A DNA stretch of 18,823 bases from CAYQJS01 sp964417895 (GTDB lineage: Bacteria; Chloroflexota; UBA6077; SHYK01), in assembly GCA_964417895.1 (NCBI GenBank), contig CAYQJS010000073.1, positions 1 to 18,823 of the forward strand, read 5' to 3'. A program made the translations under genes and the position numbers. Numbering within the stretch: position 1 is the stretch's first letter; each line of letters starts with the position of its first letter. The notes under the pieces are model-generated. The model was not told where the DNA came from and did no database searches. It saw only the letters and a list, made by a program, of their open reading frames with translations. Below are positions 15,528 through 18,823 of this stretch, piece after piece.

Positions 15528-16678
15528 ACCGCGGCGCCTCGCTCCGCCTGCTCGTTTTTCTCGCGCTCCTGCTGGCGCTCGCCGCCGTTATCGCGCTTTC
15601 CCGACCTTTCGGGGAGCCGTCGCGGCTCGGCATGGACAGCGCGCCCGACCTGCCCGCCGCCATCGATCTCGACGCCCAGCTTGTCACGCGGGGCGCCTGG
15701 TACGAGCTGGCCTTCACGACCCCACGCTTTCCTGACACCCCGGCCGCCGGCCGGGGAGGGATCGATGAGACGCTGGTGGCCCTCATGGACCGGTCGCGCC
15801 GGACCCTGGACGTCGCGGTGTACGAGTTCAACCTGCCCAATATCGCGGACGCGATGGCTCGCGCCGCGGCCCGCGGCGTGCGGGTTCGCATGGTGACGGA
15901 TACCGACACACTCGAGGACACGCGCGAAAGCGCCGTACAGAGGGCCTTCGATTCGCTTCGAACCGCCGACGTTCCGGTCGTTGGGGACGGCCGACGGTCG
16001 CTGATGCACCACAAGTTCACAGTCGTGGATGGCGAGTGGGTGCAAACAGGATCGATCAACTACACCGACCGCGAGGTCTATCGAAACAACAACAACGCCA
16101 TCGTGGTGCAGTCGCGGAACCTCGCGGCCAACTACACAGCTGAGTTCGAGAAGATGTTCGCTGGCGGCCAGTTCGGCCCGGGTAAGCCCGCCGGAGTCCC
16201 GCACCGCGCGCTCTCTCTCGCGGGCTCGCGTGTCGAGAGCTATTTCTCACCGCAGGACCGAGCGGCGGCTCACGTGATCCGATGGGTGGGGTCAGCCCGC
16301 CAGCACGTTCACTTCCTGGCCTTCGCCTTCACGCACGATGGCGTGGGCGATGCCATGCTGGAGCGGGCCCGCGCGGGAGTCGAGGTGGCGGGCATTTTCG
16401 AGACCAGCGGCTCGACCACCGATTTCTCCGAGTTCAAGCGGCTGAAGGAGGCGGGCCTGGAGGTGCTGCTCGACGGCAATCCCTACACCATGCACCACAA
16501 GGTGATCGTGATCGACGATCGCGTGAGCATCTTCGGCTCGTTCAACTTCTCGTCCAGCGCGGACCGCGACAATGACGAGAACCTGCTGATCGTGGAAGAT
16601 GTCGGCGTGGCGGCCGCCTTCGAGGCCGAGTACCAGCGCGTCCGGGCGACGGCCATAAACCCGCCAGTGCGGCGGTAG
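15524..16678 (+). CDS. Phospholipase D-like protein with two HKD motifs, exported or membrane-anchored
   Basis: This 384-residue PLD superfamily protein has both catalytic HxKx4D motifs in one chain: H162-x-K164 to D169 (MHHKFTVVD) and H324-x-K326 to D331 (MHHKVIVID). They are followed by GSINYT and GSFNFSSSADRDNDEN, typical of the fold. Residues 7-26 (LRLLVFLALLLALAAVIALS) are a hydrophobic segment acting as a signal anchor or signal peptide, so the enzyme probably works outside the cytoplasmic membrane. The family cleaves phosphodiester bonds in phospholipids or nucleic acids; which one is unclear, and cardiolipin synthase is less likely because the usual multiple N-terminal helices are absent. 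It starts at GTG 15524, overlapping the upstream stop. It is followed by a convergent lipoprotein gene. Confidence 0.9.
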   Translation: MNRGASLRLLVFLALLLALAAVIALSRPFGEPSRLGMDSAPDLPAAIDLDAQLVTRGAWYELAFTTPRFPDTPAAGRGGIDETLVALMDRSRRTLDVAVYEFNLPNIADAMARAAARGVRVRMVTDTDTLEDTRESAVQRAFDSLRTADVPVVGDGRRSLMHHKFTVVDGEWVQTGSINYTDREVYRNNNNAIVVQSRNLAANYTAEFEKMFAGGQFGPGKPAGVPHRALSLAGSRVESYFSPQDRAAAHVIRWVGSARQHVHFLAFAFTHDGVGDAMLERARAGVEVAGIFETSGSTTDFSEFKRLKEAGLEVLLDGNPYTMHHKVIVIDDRVSIFGSFNFSSSADRDNDENLLIVEDVGVAAAFEAEYQRVRATAINPPVRR

Positions 16679-16706
16679 AGGTTACAGGGGACAGGTTACA
16701 GGGGAC
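16679..16706 (+). repeat. Two perfect 14-bp tandem repeats
   Basis: AGGTTACAGGGGAC occurs twice in direct succession (16679-16692 and 16693-16706), starting at the base after the PLD stop codon. Confidence 0.85.
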
Positions 16707-16740
16707 ATGCGGCGGGAGGTGTAAGAGCCCCCGGCGTGTG

Positions 16741-16800
16741 TGCCGCCACCCCCTCACCCCACCCCTCTCCCCCTCGAAAGGGGGAGAGGGAGTTACCCTG
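16741..16800 (+). repeat. C-rich palindromic element between convergent genes
   Basis: The element contains a perfect 12-bp stem (CCCTCTCCCCCT at 16763-16774 with its complement 16779-16790) and tetraloop CGAA, preceded by CACCCCCTCACCCCA. It belongs to the same repeat family as the others. Lying between two converging genes, and running into the 3' end of SBP 4, it could stop transcription from both sides, but it has no T-run, so a terminator role is only possible. Confidence 0.75.
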
Positions 16801-18550
16801 TCCCCTCTCCCCTACTCCTTGTCCCAGAGGTGCGCATTCCAGGGCGACCAGGCGTTGCCATGCGGGCCCGGCTGTAGCTCGGTGAGGCCCCGTATCCCCT
16901 GGCGTGGACGATCACCGTGACTTGCCAGAACAAGGGCAGGATCGCCTGCTCGTCCTTCAAGATGATTCGCAGGATGTCGCGTTGGAGGGCGGTGCGATCG
17001 CGATCGGGGATCGTGACCCGGAGCTTCTGGATGAGTGGGTCGACGGCCGGGTTGCAGTACCCATAGTACGCCCCGCTCCAGCGTGTCTCCGGCCGCGACG
17101 CTCGCTCGCAGGAGTAGTGGGTACGCTCCCATTCGAGGCTCATGGTGTGGATGACCAGGCCCGCGAATGGCTGGGCGGCCCGGTACTCGAGGTTCGTGGA
17201 CATCGCAGGCGGGATCAACGTCTCGGTTACCGCGGCGCCTACCTCACGCCACCCGGCGGCCAGGATGCCCAACGCCTGGTCGCGCCCCGAAGGGGTCGTG
17301 CGTATCTCGGTCTCCATTCGCTCCCCGGTTGGTTGGTGCACGAGGATGCCGTCCGGTCCCGGGCGCCATCCAGCATCCTCGAGAAGGCGTTGGGCAAGGG
17401 CCGGGTCATAGGACCAGTCGGGGATCACATCCCGCAGCTCCTGCCGTCGAGGGTCCTCCGGAGGGATCCAGCTGTCGGCGATGCGGCCGAGTCCCGCAAG
17501 CGTGGCTTCGTTGATCCCCTCCTTATCGACGGCGCGGTAGAGAGCGCGACGCACCGCCGGATCTCGGGCCGCGGCAGGCCTGGCGAATTCGGGCCGATGC
17601 TGGAACTCCAGCCGCGCAAAGCGGCCGTCGGCGTAGAGGATCACCGCGTTGCCCGTTCCAGGGGCGGCCCAGGTGCGCTTGAGGTCTGCCGCTGCCTCGA
17701 CGGAGAGCCCATCGGGGAGAGCGACCTCGACCTCGCCCGTCAGGATGTTGGCCCGCAGCGTATTGGCGTCGCCCAGGAACTTGAAGGTGATCACGTTGAT
17801 CTTCGGCGGGCCCTCTACGTAGCCAGCGAAAGCCGAGAACTCCTGGAAGGCCCCAGGTTCCCAGCGAGTGAGCCGGTAGGGCCCCGCGGCCACGTAGTCG
17901 GACGTCCAGTGTTCGTGGTTGGCGAGGCGTTCCCATTCGCCCGCCGCGTACATCTCCCCCAGGATGTGGCGGGGATAGGGGTTGAAGAGCGCGCTCGCCG
18001 CTGACGGCGTCGTTCCATAGAAGCGGAGCACCAGTGTCGCCGCATCCGGCGCCGAGGCGGCGCTGATCAGGCTGCGCGCCTGCGAGCTTCCGGTCGGAAG
18101 GTTCGGTTGGACCATGATCTCCCAGCCGAAGACGAAATCGTCCGCGGTAACCGGCGCGCCGTCCTGCCACCGGGCGTCGGGTCTGATCCTCCAGGTCTGT
18201 TCCATCGTGCCATCGGAATCGATGCGCCAGTCGCCGCGGTCCGGCGAGGGCAGGGAATCGGCGAGCACCGGCTTCAGCGCTCCCGTCTCCGTCTGGATGG
18301 TAAGGGTGCGGTCCATGAGCCAGAGCGGCTGGGCCGCTCCGCCGGAGGTGGAACCCGCGCCCCACGGCGCCCAGGACTTGCGTTCACCCAGCACTCCGAC
18401 GGTGAGCCGCTTGGGCGCGGAGCTCACCACCTCCACGGCACGTGACTGCGCACTGCCCGCCGGATTCGCCGGGACGCCACAGCCGACGACTAGGACCGCA
18501 AGCGCGACAAGGACCCACCAGAGCTGGTATCGCCGAAATACATTGACCAT
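16793..18550 (-). CDS. Family-5 extracellular solute-binding lipoprotein (SBP 4), C-terminus frameshifted
   Basis: This is a 585-residue SBP_bac_5 protein. ATG 18550 is chosen because GGAGG (18560-18556, minus strand) lies 5 nt upstream and a compact lipoprotein signal follows: VFRRYQ, core LWWVLVALAVLVV, lipidated Cys at residue 24 (VVGC). Family motifs are RGDWRIDSDGTMEQTW and RWQDGAPVTADDFVFGW. The last 36 or so residues (GYGASPSYSRARM...SRGEGTG) do not look like the family. The adjacent frame reads QGIRGLTELQPGPHG then NAWSPWNAHLWDKE and stops at 16812, which is the expected family ending. A single missing base near 16900 would explain this, as a true mutation or an assembly error. It is the most divergent of the four binding proteins and stands alone on the minus strand, without transport partners. 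Confidence 0.85.
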   Translation of the reverse strand: MVNVFRRYQLWWVLVALAVLVVGCGVPANPAGSAQSRAVEVVSSAPKRLTVGVLGERKSWAPWGAGSTSGGAAQPLWLMDRTLTIQTETGALKPVLADSLPSPDRGDWRIDSDGTMEQTWRIRPDARWQDGAPVTADDFVFGWEIMVQPNLPTGSSQARSLISAASAPDAATLVLRFYGTTPSAASALFNPYPRHILGEMYAAGEWERLANHEHWTSDYVAAGPYRLTRWEPGAFQEFSAFAGYVEGPPKINVITFKFLGDANTLRANILTGEVEVALPDGLSVEAAADLKRTWAAPGTGNAVILYADGRFARLEFQHRPEFARPAAARDPAVRRALYRAVDKEGINEATLAGLGRIADSWIPPEDPRRQELRDVIPDWSYDPALAQRLLEDAGWRPGPDGILVHQPTGERMETEIRTTPSGRDQALGILAAGWREVGAAVTETLIPPAMSTNLEYRAAQPFAGLVIHTMSLEWERTHYSCERASRPETRWSGAYYGYCNPAVDPLIQKLRVTIPDRDRTALQRDILRIILKDEQAILPLFWQVTVIVHARGYGASPSYSRARMATPGRPGMRTSGTRSRGEGTG

Positions 18551-18555
18551 CGGTG

Positions 18556-18560
18556 CCTCC
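18556..18560 (-). promoter_or_regulatory. Shine-Dalgarno GGAGG for SBP 4
   Basis: On the minus strand GGAGG is followed by 5 nt and ATG 18550. It excludes the upstream in-frame ATG at 18580, which would add ten polar residues before the lipoprotein signal. Confidence 0.75.
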
Positions 18561-18664
18561 GAAGCCTTCTCCTGCGTCAACCCAACCGGAGTCCCAGCGT
18601 TCGGTTGGTACAGCGCTTGGGACCTGCGGCCTGGGACCTAGCACCCGCGCTGGGGCCCCAAGCC

Positions 18665-18694
18665 CGCATTGGGAGACTATCACCGTCCAATGCG
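18665..18694. other. 8-bp inverted repeat upstream of SBP 4
   Basis: CGCATTGG (18665-18672) and its exact complement CCAATGCG (18687-18694) are separated by 14 nt, about 115 bp upstream of the SBP 4 start. It may be an operator or a small hairpin; no convincing promoter could be placed with it. The rest of 18561-18823 shows no gene. Confidence 0.35.
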
Positions 18695-18751
18695 CCACAC
18701 AACCCGTCGGCCTTTGGGGGTGTGACCCGGGGATTTGGCTCGACGCACCGG

Positions 18752-18783
18752 GCACGCCCTCACCCCAACCCTCTCCCAGAGGG
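18752..18783 (+). repeat. Partial C-rich palindromic element at window end
   Basis: GCCCTCACCCCAACCCTCTCCCAGAGGGC matches one arm of the repeat family, with a short CCCTCT/AGAGGG foldback, and then breaks into AT-rich sequence. It is probably a truncated copy. Confidence 0.6.
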
Positions 18784-18823
18784 CTCATCCTTATACATAA
18801 GTGGTGGCCAAGCTAAGCATGAG

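Noticed and set aside
16763..16790. Hairpin as a rho-independent terminator
   Set aside because: The stem is strong but no T-run follows on either strand, and the same sequence type occurs inside genes, so it is listed as a repeat with only a possible terminator role.
16890..16910. Programmed -1 frameshifting in SBP 4
   Set aside because: The restored frame would be reached by a -1 slip, but no slippery heptamer or following pseudoknot is apparent; a one-base deletion or assembly error is simpler.
18690..18720. Sigma-70 promoter for SBP 4 on the minus strand (TTGTGT, 17 bp, TAGTCT)
   Set aside because: Each box matches only 3 of 6 consensus bases, no better than chance in this sequence.

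Overview
The window is GC-rich DNA from an unidentified, probably uncultivated bacterium. Four features together suggest Chloroflexota or a similar lineage rich in solute-binding proteins: repeated orphan family-5 solute-binding lipoproteins, an ACMSD-like amidohydrolase, giant PknK-like kinase/ATPase/TPR regulators, and dense short palindromic and heptameric repeats, some translated inside genes. This assignment is an inference from gene style; there is no rRNA or marker gene here. No tRNA, rRNA, CRISPR array or transposase was seen.

Layout. 2-3118 (+) is the 3' part of a Ser/Thr kinase-AAA ATPase-TPR regulator whose 5' end lies outside the window. At its stop codon sits a 41-codon scrap resembling the N-terminus of the same kinase family. 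Next come a family-5 solute-binding lipoprotein (3275-5032) and an amidohydrolase (5078-6289), probably one operon. A complete 1301-residue paralogue of the first kinase follows (6483-10388), then two more family-5 lipoproteins (10412-12202 and 12487-14193). So the pattern kinase then binding protein occurs twice in tandem, with no permease or transport ATPase in the window. A PIN-domain toxin with an excisionase-type HTH antitoxin is on the minus strand (14286-15037). A small hypothetical gene translationally coupled to a membrane-anchored or exported double-HKD phospholipase D-like protein is on the plus strand (15114-16678). A fourth family-5 lipoprotein, with an apparent frameshift near its C-terminus, is on the minus strand (16793-18550).

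Two repeat families shape the region. The first is a C-rich palindromic element, found both between genes and, in frame, inside coding sequence; it occupies the same linker in both kinases. The second is a heptamer array (CAATCNN, or its complement GATTGNN). It encodes the tether after the lipobox in two lipoproteins, and in inverse orientation it overlaps the stop codons of the same two genes. A separate 13-bp-stem palindrome has expanded a loop in the kinase N-lobe.

The most notable protein-level observation is in the complete kinase. The VAxK lysine is replaced by serine (S120), while a lysine (K103) takes the place of the third glycine of the glycine loop, with the same 17-residue spacing as in eukaryotic WNK (with-no-lysine) kinases. 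The HRD and DFG motifs are intact. A working model is that the kinase/STAND-like proteins sense a signal through their divergent TPR halves and act in the same pathway as the co-located surface binding proteins. That link rests on gene order only.
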